A DNA stretch of 64,000 nucleotides. Source: Drechslerella dactyloides (taxonomy: Eukaryota; Ascomycota; Orbiliomycetes; Orbiliales; Orbiliaceae). Under the pieces are notes generated by a model that was not told the DNA's origin, ran no database searches, and saw only the letters and a list, made by a program, of their open reading frames with translations. A program made the position numbers and the translations under genes. This document shows, piece after piece, positions 45,721 through 55,922 of the stretch (position 1 is its first letter; every line of letters begins with the position of its first letter). The stretch is from positions 3,286,001-3,350,000 of the forward strand of contig JAGTWJ010000003.1 of assembly GCA_020064725.1 (NCBI GenBank). The letters are read 5' to 3'.

Positions 45721-46055
45721 GAGTCATTGTTTCGCACCTCGCCAATTTAGCCAACAGCTGTCTACCGACTGCAGTACTGGCGAAGTGCGACAGCGGCGTC
45801 CGCACCTTTGCGTATCGGGGGAACTTCTTTCTATTCTTGTGTTACCTTCCTCTGACAATTTTCACCTCTCGTTTCCCCTCTCGTTTCCCCTCGTATCCTC
45901 ACGTGCTGGTGATTCACAGTTCCCGAGTTTGGTCGAGATGTCAAGTATCGAGAATGCGTTGTCAGTGTTGGAATACGTGACCGCCGCTCTTCTTTTCTTC
46001 TTCTCGCCCAAATTCCACCCCGGTCGAGGCGCTGGCATCGCATCCTGATCCCGCA
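45721..46055. other. promoter/leader of the peroxiredoxin-fold gene
   Basis: CT-rich; contains a direct repeat of CTCGTTTCCCCT at about 45866-45891. No separate gene. Confidence 0.5.
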
Positions 46056-47432
46056 ATGTCATCACTCCTATTCCGCAGATGTCGTCCCCGCCGGTTTAAC
46101 ATCAATCCCAATCTTTCTCGGACAAGTGTCCGCTATTCTCATCGCATAAAACCGAAGCTAGATCCCCATTACGTCTTCCCCGGCCAGCAGATACACCCAG
46201 ACCTGGTTCCACTGCTCAGGAATCTAGTGTCGCCATTCACGAGTGCGGCCCTGCCACATACTCACATCTGGAAGATCCTATTCACAGCTAAACAACCGCG
46301 CGATCCGGTTTGTACGCCTCACGAGGAACAATCTACCTGAACGGAGAGGAGCGGCAGGCTGATCCGGTGTTACTTGCACAGCGACAACGAATCTCAAGGC
46401 CTTCTCGGAACACTGTCAGGATCTACTTGCCCGCGATACCGCAATCGTCTGCCTGGTCCCCGGCCAGGACCCGCCGATAAAATGGTGGCTCTCAGACATC
46501 GTCCGGTCGATGGATAATCCGGATCTCGAACTTGACCTCTTGACCGAAACGCGTAAAGGAGCAAGCAGCCGGATTCTTGGCTTCCCAGTCATCTCGGATC
46601 AGCACTACTCGATTCACCAACGGTTAGGCTTCAAGGGTCCACGGTATGCCATCCTTTTCCGGCATCATGCGTGAATCGCAGTGTCTAATACCGCTATCTT
46701 AGTGACGGGCTACCGAAATGGGCCCCGCCAGTGGAATACAAGGCTCCAGACCACCACCTGCTCCATGTCATCGGACCGGACAACATTGTGCGATTCACAC
46801 AGGTGCTACCAACGCATATCGGCTTCAATGTCCTCGAGATCGTCAGAACGGTACATGCCCTGCAGACAGCGGAAGACTACGACATCCTCATACCAGCCGA
46901 CTGGACGCCTGGACGCGATGCCCTAATGCCCGTCGATCGAAAACGACAGAAAAAGGGGATAGAAGCATTAAAGCGAGACGTAGAGTCCCAGTCTGCACCT
47001 GCCACGCCGCTGATCACGAACCCAGATGACCCTGAGGATGATGGAAAGGCCCTCCGGGACCGCGATGAGGACGGAGAGATCGAGATCAACGAAACTAATA
47101 TCGAGCAGATACTCGATGAGCACAAGCGAAAGCTAGACGAGGAGCAGGCCGCACAGGAAGAAGACCAGGACGAACGTATCCCGCCAGGGGAGGTATGGCA
47201 GGTGCTACCGTACCTCAAGTATGTTCGGATCGATGATAGTGTGGACAATACCGCATCTGTGATCGGTTACGAAAACATGCGGACGGACCTCCTGCGTAGC
47301 TTCGAGCGCTTCAAGGTGGAAAAGGACGAGAAGAATAAAGAGGAGAAAGAGAGGTTACGCCAGATGCAGCGAAAACAAGACATGCGGAGATTGGGTGCTC
47401 TGAGCGGTATGACGAATACGCGGGGATGGTAG
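46056..47432 (+). CDS. peroxiredoxin-fold (1-Cys/Prx6-like) protein lacking the catalytic Cys, with C-terminal extension
   Basis: Three exons: 46056-46311, 46382-46643, 46703-47432; introns of 70 and 59 nt; 415 residues. An Arg-rich N terminus (MSSLLFRRCRPRRFNINPNL) looks like a mitochondrial presequence. Residues about 75-250 follow the 1-Cys peroxiredoxin pattern: KILFTAKQPRDPVSTTNLKA corresponds to LF..PxDFTPVCTTEL; LLARDTAIVCLVPG to the next strand; GFPVISDQ to FPIIxD; HHLLHVIGPDN, LPTHIGFNVLEIVRTVHALQ and PADWTPGRDALMP to the C-terminal half. The peroxidatic Cys is replaced by Ser86, the motif Thr is absent, and the conserved second Arg position reads His. Residues 250-415 form a highly charged, partly coiled-coil extension (EIEINETNIEQILDEHKRKL) not usual in the family. 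Peroxidase activity is therefore unlikely. Confidence 0.82.
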
Positions 47433-48807
47433 TCAGACCAAGGCATCGTGATAATCCCTTTGCGCGTGTTGCAGAAGCATCGGTTGCTGCCTCCGAAAAC
47501 GACCAAATACGCGCCATTGCTAGAAGCCGCTCTTAGTGCGAATTTACGCCTTAATCTGGTCTCGTATACCAGACCCTCCCTTTTACACCTTAATCCATTA
47601 CATCTGTATATACTACTATACGATAGACTGTATATTAAATCAAAGGGGAAGAATAACCCCGATGCACCGTTATTACGCTGCGATTACAGAACAGCATGAC
47701 TCTCGTAGCAACCGCTTGTCACCCTATTTCTAGATATCTAGATCCGTAGGAAATCGGTGCGTGGCAGCCCTCGATTACACGTACTAGTAGCTCGAGGTCC
47801 CATCCACCATACACATACCTCCGAGACCGCCAATTCGAACGACTCGTCGAGACTACATAACTCAAGTGCATACAGCTTGGCCTTGCCATAGATATATAGA
47901 TGAGAGAGAGGCACACCACGAGTGCACAGCATCTGCACCAGGCGTGAACCGTCAAATTTGGGTAAGCGAGAGGCGTGTTACACAAAAGAAACACCAGAAG
48001 CCTCCCGTCTGTAGACGGGAAACGGCAGATTCATGATGTGACGTATTCCGAATCTTGGCAGGAGAGTCGCTCCGCGGTTATGCGCATGCGCATGCCGTCG
48101 ACGGCTTCGGCTCGGTGCTTGCTTGACGCATCCGAGCCGAAGTTTGGGAGTGTAACGTCGAGGGAAAATACCACAAGGTCAACGCACTCTCTCGCATCAT
48201 AGCGTATCAAGCGTCATGATTGGAGACTTATGGGAGACTTATGCGGTAGGAATGGCAGTGTCCAGGAGTCTTAGAAAGGGCGTGGGGAGTAGAAGGGTGG
48301 GAACAAAGAGATGGTGTTTCAACTTCGAGAAGAGTATCTCCAACTACATCTACAGACTTGGGTGTTTGGAGATACTCTGACAACTGTCTGATTACCACAA
48401 AATTGCCTAGAGCTTTCCCGAGAAGGCAACTGGAGGTTGGTGATAGTATCATTCTCTGCATATACTCCAAAGCGCCAGCTCATATCGCAAGCGCATAGGC
48501 GCTGTCACCATGATTATATTTCAACCTGCTCGTCGGCGGGATACCAAATCTTTTATTCTTCGCCATACTACCTCTTCTCAACTCGCAAGCCTCTCTCGAA
48601 TCACGACTATCATCTTGTCGCTCGGCATTGCCATCCTCGCGTGTTTGAAGGAAAGAAGTTGCTCCGCTGGTTCGGGATATCTCTGCTACTGTCGGCCTTT
48701 CCAGCTCTCTGGGATATACCCGATCGCGAAACCCACCGCCCTATACGCAACAAACACGGTAATCTGCCGCTGAAGCTTCAACACCGGGTACCCCGCCAAC
48801 CGCCAGG
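47433..48807. other. intergenic
   Basis: Holds hairpin element copy 5 at 47556 just after the preceding gene, then DNA with only short frames. The part from about 48430 is probably the leader of the next gene; overlapping frames there have no recognised content. Confidence 0.5.
47556..47580 (+). repeat. dispersed hairpin element, copy 5
   Basis: Reads CTGGTCTCGTATACCAGACC then CTCCC and TTTTACACCTTAATCC. Best match to copy 1 (13805). Both CTGGT/ACCAG and GGTCT/AGACC can pair. Confidence 0.65.
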
Positions 48808-50568
48808 ATGTTTCCCCGCCGCTCTCGCAACCCCTCCAGCACCACGAAACCTTCAACTTCATCTAATCACACCGGTGCATCATCCTCGTCGAATCCCAAC
48901 CAAGATCCGAAGCTCCGTCCTTTCCTCTTGCCCCGTCCTAGCTCTGATCCCACTGCTGGTCTGAATACTCGCAATAGCACAGGCGGAATGACAGACCGTT
49001 CTAACAAACCACAACCTTTCCTCCCATTCGCACCGCGTCTAGCAGACTTTCGCGACCTGGTGGTCCCGAAGAAAGAAGGCGAACGCTGCGTCAAGTGCAA
49101 TTCAGACGTTGTCCTCAATCCACGATACAAGCCAGATGGCTCTGTCAATGTCGCAGAACCTCAACCAGGACAGACTGTCTTCCTCAACCGCGGCAAGAAC
49201 CCCGATGGCACCGACCGTATCCAGGAGATGGTCTGGAGCTGCCGCATCAATCGACACCCATATCCGTATCCACACAAACTCAACGCACACGAAATCAAAG
49301 GTCCGGATGCCCCCGAAGGTGAAAAGGACCCCCAGCGCCCCGCCGGTGCAAGGATGAGCGTCCCCGGCACTGAACGATGGGTTAATGAGATCCAAGGATT
49401 CCTCAACCGCGGCGAACATCAGAAGGCGAACGAAGCTATGATGGAGCTTGTGCTCATGAACGAAGGCAAGAAGCCGGAGTCCTTCACTTGGCTCGAGGAA
49501 CATGGCGAATCATCCAAGTCACGCATTGCTAAAGGTGGTCAAAATAAAGTTGGAGGAGCTTCAATCGCTGGGAAGAATGAAAAGAATGATAACAGGATTA
49601 TCACTGGGAAGAAAGCAACTGAAGAAATCGACACCGACACGAAGCCTCGGGATCCTGCCAGCAATTTGGCCAAAAGTCTTACCGATCAGATCGAGTACGG
49701 CGGCATCACACTCAGCGACGATCTCAATGCTCAGAAAGACAAAGATGGGAAACATCACGTTGCTGGCTTCCAACAATATCAAGGCTTTGCCGCACATAAG
49801 GGACGGAAGTCCGCCTTCCGCCCAAACCCAAACTTCTATGATGCAGCGCTTTCCCACGACGATAAGAAGGAGAACGTCGAGCAGAAGCTTGCACCTGGCA
49901 GTACCAAAGCCCACGAGTACAAGCACCTTGTCAAGGATCAAAACACGATGGCCGATCACGGTATCACGAAGTACGAAGAAGATAAGGGCATGCTTCCAGT
50001 CGTCCCAGCTGGTCAACGTGCGACCTCGAAGCAGTCTGCTTCCAAGGTGACTCAGCAAACCGCGTCTGGCACGGCTCCTGCCAATGTCTCACCACCGGTC
50101 ACCACCAAGCATACGAGCGCTCGCGCCAGGAGGTCACAAAGGACTTCGCCATCTGCCTTTTTGGGCAGCCTTTTGGCCGGCTTCACGCAGAAGTCCCAGC
50201 CTAAAGGCCTCACGATCACTGCCGCCGAGCAAACCGATGGCCCTGTCACAACCGCGGCTCCACAGCTCCCACCGCCGAGCCCTCGCTCGATGACGCTCCA
50301 AGAGATGGTCACTGGGGGTTTCACGAAAATCGCCGGGGAGGTGCAGGCCGGCGACGTTGAGGGGGTCGATATGTCGACCCTCTACGTCACTGCTGGACGC
50401 GGTGACGAGGAGGAGGGGGAGGTTGGCGGGGTTGTCGACACCTCGATGACCGACAAGACTCCGTCTTTCATGACGGATAAAAGTGGCGTCGAGGGTGCTG
50501 GTGGCAACATCGGCACCCTCGGCCCACAGTCGGAGGGGAACGGTAGCGACAAGGCCAGCAAGGAGTAG
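48808..50568 (+). CDS. conserved-looking protein of unknown function, 586 residues
   Basis: Intronless. The N-terminal 70 residues are Ser/Thr/Pro-rich. A short ordered segment follows: PFAPRLADFRDLVVPKKEGE, then a C-x2-C pair (RCVKCNSDVVLNP), a WSCRINRHPYPYPHKL segment and GTERWVNEIQGFLNRGEHQK. The Cys pair plus the later WSC might hold a metal. The rest is hydrophilic and likely disordered, with Lys/Asp-rich repeats, a small hydrophobic segment near SAFLGSLLAGFTQKS, and an acidic/Gly tail (GRGDEEEGEVGGVVDTSMTD). No enzyme family recognised. Coding reality rests on the length of the open frame and an ordered N-terminal third. Confidence 0.66.
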   Translation: MFPRRSRNPSSTTKPSTSSNHTGASSSSNPNQDPKLRPFLLPRPSSDPTAGLNTRNSTGGMTDRSNKPQPFLPFAPRLADFRDLVVPKKEGERCVKCNSDVVLNPRYKPDGSVNVAEPQPGQTVFLNRGKNPDGTDRIQEMVWSCRINRHPYPYPHKLNAHEIKGPDAPEGEKDPQRPAGARMSVPGTERWVNEIQGFLNRGEHQKANEAMMELVLMNEGKKPESFTWLEEHGESSKSRIAKGGQNKVGGASIAGKNEKNDNRIITGKKATEEIDTDTKPRDPASNLAKSLTDQIEYGGITLSDDLNAQKDKDGKHHVAGFQQYQGFAAHKGRKSAFRPNPNFYDAALSHDDKKENVEQKLAPGSTKAHEYKHLVKDQNTMADHGITKYEEDKGMLPVVPAGQRATSKQSASKVTQQTASGTAPANVSPPVTTKHTSARARRSQRTSPSAFLGSLLAGFTQKSQPKGLTITAAEQTDGPVTTAAPQLPPPSPRSMTLQEMVTGGFTKIAGEVQAGDVEGVDMSTLYVTAGRGDEEEGEVGGVVDTSMTDKTPSFMTDKSGVEGAGGNIGTLGPQSEGNGSDKASKE

Positions 50569-53500
50569 ATCCCTGGTCTTTTTCCCCTTTTCTTTTCCTC
50601 TCTATTCTTTCTTCTTTTTTCCCTAGGGCCTTTGTTACGCCCTCGAGTTCGTCGGTGGGGATAGGCACGAACGTCGCCATTAGCTAGCGTCACGAATGAA
50701 CGAATAATGTTTACGATCAACCTGAGCTCTCTGTCTTTGATTTGCCCCTGCATCTACTCCTTGCTTATATCCCTTCAAAAGAAAGATCAATGGCTCGAAA
50801 ATTTTGTCAAGAGCTCCTATTTTGCTCCTGTAATTCGATATCACCCGAATCAGCGCCCCTACGTACGTCAAGGTAAGGGATATATGCATATATGCACGAC
50901 TCCAGCAAATCACCAACTCGGATGCTGAACCCCGGCCCGTGCCCCTCGATGGGAGCGTTTCCGCAGCCGCCCTGGTATGTAGCCGCTTCGTCTACGGTAA
51001 CCTTACGTCAGGAGGCTGGTTTGGTCGACGTCGCCAAGCAAGGGCATCTGGGTGCTCCTTTGAAGCAGCTGCCTAACAGGATGCAGGCTCGGGCCCAAGC
51101 TCAAGCCGGTCGGACTCGCGCTCCGGGCGCAAAGGGGATAGTTCGCGACTGGCCATGTCAGGCGGCGTGTTGCGTGTTGCGGTCGCGGTTGGCTGATCAG
51201 CCAGGTTGCACACGATCGACGTCCTCGACGGGCAATTCGTCTGGCGATCACGTCCTCGCACTGTTTCACAACAGCTGCTGCGGGATATGTGGGCAACCGG
51301 AGTTGAAGGCCAACATCCGCATATCCGAGTCAAATTGGTAGTGGTTTTAGCCTCTGTGCGAAGGCTGGGAAAATATTTCCGTCGAGAAGTTTGACAGCTG
51401 CAGCTGTCCTTGTACGGACCGGGTAATGCACGGCTCCATAAACCAGCAGCTATGTAGTGGGGCGGTTATCACAGAGTGGCAAGCTGGATCAGCGTGTTAT
51501 CATGTGAGAATGTTAAGGACTTAGCTATAGAGAATGCAATAACCTCGACTCCTGACGTAGATAGAGTCTAGGCCTTTGATAAATCTACTCGATATCTATA
51601 ATCACATTCCAGAGATTGCATATGGGCTGTTGATCGCTGGAACCAACATCTTGGCAGTTATATGAATTGTCGAAGAAAAGACGGGAGCTTCGCTTCGCTC
51701 GGTTGTGCATTCGTCAGCTCAGAACTGCCAAGGACAGATAGTGAGCTGTCTCTGCAGGTGCCAGAGCAAGATTCGGAGAAATTCAATGGTGATCGTGACT
51801 ATGGTTTAGATGATTCCATTCCCTTGGGACATTTGTGACAAGACGTGCAGCAGGTTTCGAGGGCGGGCGAGCAGACGGCGCATTCGCGAAGCTGTAACTC
51901 GTGTCTTCTTTCTGAGGACAACGGAAAGCACTGCTACATGATCGACACGATCTTTACCGAATCCATACTAGACGAGCGATCTGTGCGGCACGAACAGAGC
52001 GATTTAGGCATGAAGGCGGCTAACCCGAAGCCGAGGGAAGGCAATTTACACCTTCTATGGGAAACGCTTCAATCTTGCGACAAGAAAGGTCTCATATCAG
52101 CAAAATATAGATGGGCAGTGGCTCTGACCTCTCGCTCTCTCTCTCTCTGAAAGGGTGAGCGTCAGTGGCATTTTTCGGTGGGGGGAAATGTTCAGTGGGC
52201 CAGTGCTGGAGCTCGAGCGCGGGTGCTCCAACGTAAGCTTAGTGCGGTGTGAGTGGTTCTTGAGCATGTGGCTCTTCCACAGCCGTCTCATCTCAAGACA
52301 GAGAGCAATTAAATTGCGAACCTTTCCGAGCCGCAATGATATTCCTTGCGATCGTGATCTGTGATCGCTGCCGAGATCAAATGGAATGCTTACGAACCTC
52401 ATTCCGGGAGATCTGCGAATGGGGAGAATTTTGCATCATGTTGAGGAATGGTGATCGCTCAGGAACGGACGGCAGACAGGCTAGCTCAAGTCGGCGATAG
52501 CTCTCTGCGGAACCTTGTTCCATGGGAGATGTATTGGTAGGCCGAGCCTTTCCAGGGATATGCACGCTCACGATAAGGCACAATGATGGCTGCATTTTCC
52601 TTATGACCAGGAAGATACCTTAAGGATGTGATATTATCGCATAAATGCACATGATATTGAAACCCCTAATATATTATACGGTGCAGACGGTAAATAACGT
52701 ATCAACGCCGTCGGCGCGTCGTAAACCGCGGCTGAGAATCAATTGAGAAGGCACAGCATCAATGCTTCGCCTGGCAATACATTTTGTGAGGTAATCGATA
52801 CCAGCGAGCTCCATTGACTTGACCTGCGCAAAAGTCGAACCAACACATTACAATTCATGGACAGCCGACAGCATGCATGCAGAAATACTGTACATGTATG
52901 TACCCCGTTCTCGTATGTCATGCCAGATCAGATTTGAAGCTGTGGAAATTCGATAGGGAAGTGACTTCAGCACTGACGGCTGTCTCCGCAAGATAATCTA
53001 TGCCCAAATCCGCTTTATTCTGGAATTTCTTCTGCGCCGCTGCGAAAACATAGTCCGCCAAAGTAAGTGTACCATATACCTGAAATCGCCAGCACAGGAG
53101 CCTATTCCAACAGGCAGCCCTGGCAATACGCCTTGCATGATACCCACTAAGTAAACGATTCAAGCCTCGCGTCCGGGCCCGGCGATATTATTCCAATCTC
53201 CAGCGCTAACTAGTATAGTAAGCATCTCGCGGCGTTATTCCTAAAGTGAGAGGCTAATACGGAATCCTTACGACCCCACTCTTCAGAGCTAACCGTCGGC
53301 AGACACCGTGCCGGGCGAAACCCGAGTTCTTCGCCTCACCCGCGCTGGGCCGTAAGAGGAAGCCCAGGAGCCAATACGGGCTCTCGGTTCCAAAGGTGAG
53401 AGACCTTAATCACATGGAGTATCGGATACCGATGCTGGAGGGAAAGGCGGTCGCAGTTACAGGAAAAACTACAGCAAGTATGAAGTACTCCGCAAATGTT

Positions 53501-54461
53501 CGAGTGATGAGGTAACGAATGTACCTGTACATGGGGAATCTTTATCATATGGGCTTGCCTGGAACCACACGCATAAGCGGCGGGCGTAATTTCGAAATCG
53601 GGGAGAAGACAGCAAATATTGTGCATATGTAATACTTCAGGGGTGAAAGAATGCACGGCGTGCAGAGCTTGGCGATACCGGTTGCAAGCTGTCGGGACCA
53701 GACTTCTGCTGTGGATACTGTAAACTAAAGTGACGCGAATACTAGCCCGTGGGTATCTCACTGGAGTCGCATAAACGAAATTTGATCAGCAACGCACATA
53801 TGCGGCTACGATGCACAAGATCCTGACAAGTGACAGTGACAGTAACAATTAAGATTGACGCTTCTAATTATTGAATACACGACATTTTTGCTTCGTAGTA
53901 TCAACAGCAGATAGCCGATCCAAGCTTCAAGGGAAAGCAAAACGGAGAATAATCGTACAGAAAATTGGGTATAATCGCTCGTGTACATCATAATAGTACA
54001 GACCGGTGAAGGTTAAGAAGCATAATGGGAATGAGTCTCTATGATCGCATGGGAACCGTTTCCCGTTCGCCATTTCCCCAGAATCAGAAACTTCAGAAAT
54101 GAACCAGCAGAAAAATGAAATCCCAGAGTGAATCGAAGGTGCAAGTCATCTACAGCACTATAAAGGTATAAAAAGGATATCGGGAAAACAAGCAAATACA
54201 GACATAAGAATACCGCTCGCTCCAACGTGCCAATCAGGCAAACCCAAGCCCAAGATCCGTGATAACTTTAGGAAAACTTTTCAAAGAAATATAGTGGGAA
54301 AGAGAGCTGAAGAGGGGTTTTTCTTCGCGCATAAAGACGATACATTGCGACGCGTCGAGTGTGCGCATTACGGGTAGTCCTTCCGCTCGAACTGTAGGAG
54401 TACAAGAGAAAATCACTAAATGATTAGAATCGGTCCTTAAAAAATATTTTAAATTTAGAAA
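50569..54461. other. about 3.9 kb without a supportable gene
   Basis: 3' flank with a pyrimidine-rich stretch (50575-50625), then scattered frames up to about 150 codons with no recognisable domain. Contains (CT)7 at 52135 and TGCATGCA at 52874. Confidence 0.5.
52135..52148. repeat. (CT)7 microsatellite
   Basis: Seven perfect CT units preceded by an imperfect CTCTCG; noncoding. Confidence 0.8.
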
Positions 54462-55922
54462 TTATTTCGAATGCACTTTGAAAGCAACAGAACTTCTGCG
54501 GGATTGGGCACCAACAGTAGAGTTTGGAGGCGAATTCTCAACGTTGACCTTGACCTCAACGGTCTTGACAATGCGATCACCGTCTTCGTCCATTCCGCGG
54601 ACGATATTCTCTTCAGATTCAGTGGGCTGTCCAGTGGCATAGACATTGACGGTACCATTCTGCTTGGCGTTGTAAACGCGGTCGCGATTCATCGATTCCA
54701 AGACGTAGCCACGGTCCTTTCCGAATGCAGAGGCGCCAGTGCGAGAATTCTTGCCGTAGTAGTCGTTCTGGTAGCCTTGAGCGTTGGTCGAGCCGGAGAA
54801 AGTGTTCTTGAAGAGAGGCTTCAGCGCTGGAATGGAGCAGGAAATCAAAGCAGCGTTGATTTCAATCTGAGACCAGATAAGAATATTGGCGCCGTCAAAC
54901 GGAATATCCATGGAAGTCGACCAGACGTGAAGAGCGTAGATACGAGCACAGGAGGCAATGACAGCAACGCTACCAACAGAGAAGATAGCAATCAAAGCAA
55001 CTAGGGATATGGCTGTCAGCTAGCGCGTTCGTTGAAACTCGAATACTGTATTTCAAACACTCACGTCGCTTATTCCTTCTCATCTGAAGTCGCAGGAGGA
55101 CGGGGATAGGGAGCAGAAGAATCCAGATGTCCGAGAAAATGTTGAATGAAGCCTGTGCGAAATACAGCGGCTTGAGATCTCTGCACGAGCCGGAACCCTG
55201 GAGCAAGATTTCGGCAGACCACGCGTCGCTAACTTTCGGGCATTCCCAAGCATTGATGAAGATCATGATGATGCTGTAGATCATGACAGCAGCCATAGAG
55301 ACGTAGATAACAATCCGATACGTCTTCGCCGCGGAGATTTGGTGGTAGAATGCCAAGATACTGATCTTGATCAAGCATAGATCGAAGAGATATACCAGTT
55401 GGTAGACATACCAGCTCTTCAGTGTTCCCTCGAGCGAGTACAGCGGACTCTTTGTCGGATCTGGCGGCGGCTGCGCTCATCGTCAGTACGGTAATTTAAT
55501 GATATCCCAAAAATTGGAGTCTCAAGCTGCTTACCATATCCTTCATATGCACTCCTGTATTGAAGAATGCCTGCCAGTAGTTGATCGTTGCGATACCCCA
55601 TGTTATCAACTGTAGAACGTAGCACAAGCTGCGTTAGCCGACCTGTTGGAAGGTGGAAGTCTCTGAAAGAATTGACGTGATTTTGAGAGCTTTCCTATGT
55701 GTCACTTACCAGAGCGAAAAGAATGAGCCAGTCATCGATTCTGATGCGACCCAGGATAAACTGACGGCAGTACAGTCTGTTCGGTAACACAATAACATTA
55801 GTTACATGGCGATCTTATGAATTGGAGAGATGTTTCACCAACCTCAGCGCAATAATAATCGTTGATGCTGGGACCAGCGAGAACGCTGTCCCTAGAATCG
55901 CAGGCCTCAGATCTTGGACCAT
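54462..55922 (-). CDS. rhodopsin-domain (SAT4/PTH11-type) integral membrane protein
   Basis: Five exons: 55922-55843, 55776-55710, 55609-55535, 55470-55065, 55000-54462; 388 residues, all phases consistent. Seven hydrophobic helices with the marks of the fungal rhodopsin-like domain: ALRLYCRQFILGRIRIDDWL after helix 1; LYSLEGTLKSWYVYQLVYLF and KISILAFYHQI; a first Cys in NAWECPKVSDAW and a second in GSGSCRD; SDIWILLLPIPVLLRLQMRR; ALIAIFSVGSVAVIASCARIY; and SQIEINAALISCSIPALKPL ending helix 7. A hydrophilic tail (about 285-388) carries Ser/Asn-rich and acidic segments. There is no N-terminal CFEM domain. The family includes putative surface receptors; ligand unknown. The two smallest exons (67 and 75 nt) sit in the N-terminal third. 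Confidence 0.9.

Noticed and set aside
36088..47432. A regulated gene cluster uniting xylanase, Zn2Cys6 factor and peroxiredoxin-like gene
   Set aside because: Spacing is large, the factor does not have the XlnR-type layout I know, and no shared upstream motif was found.
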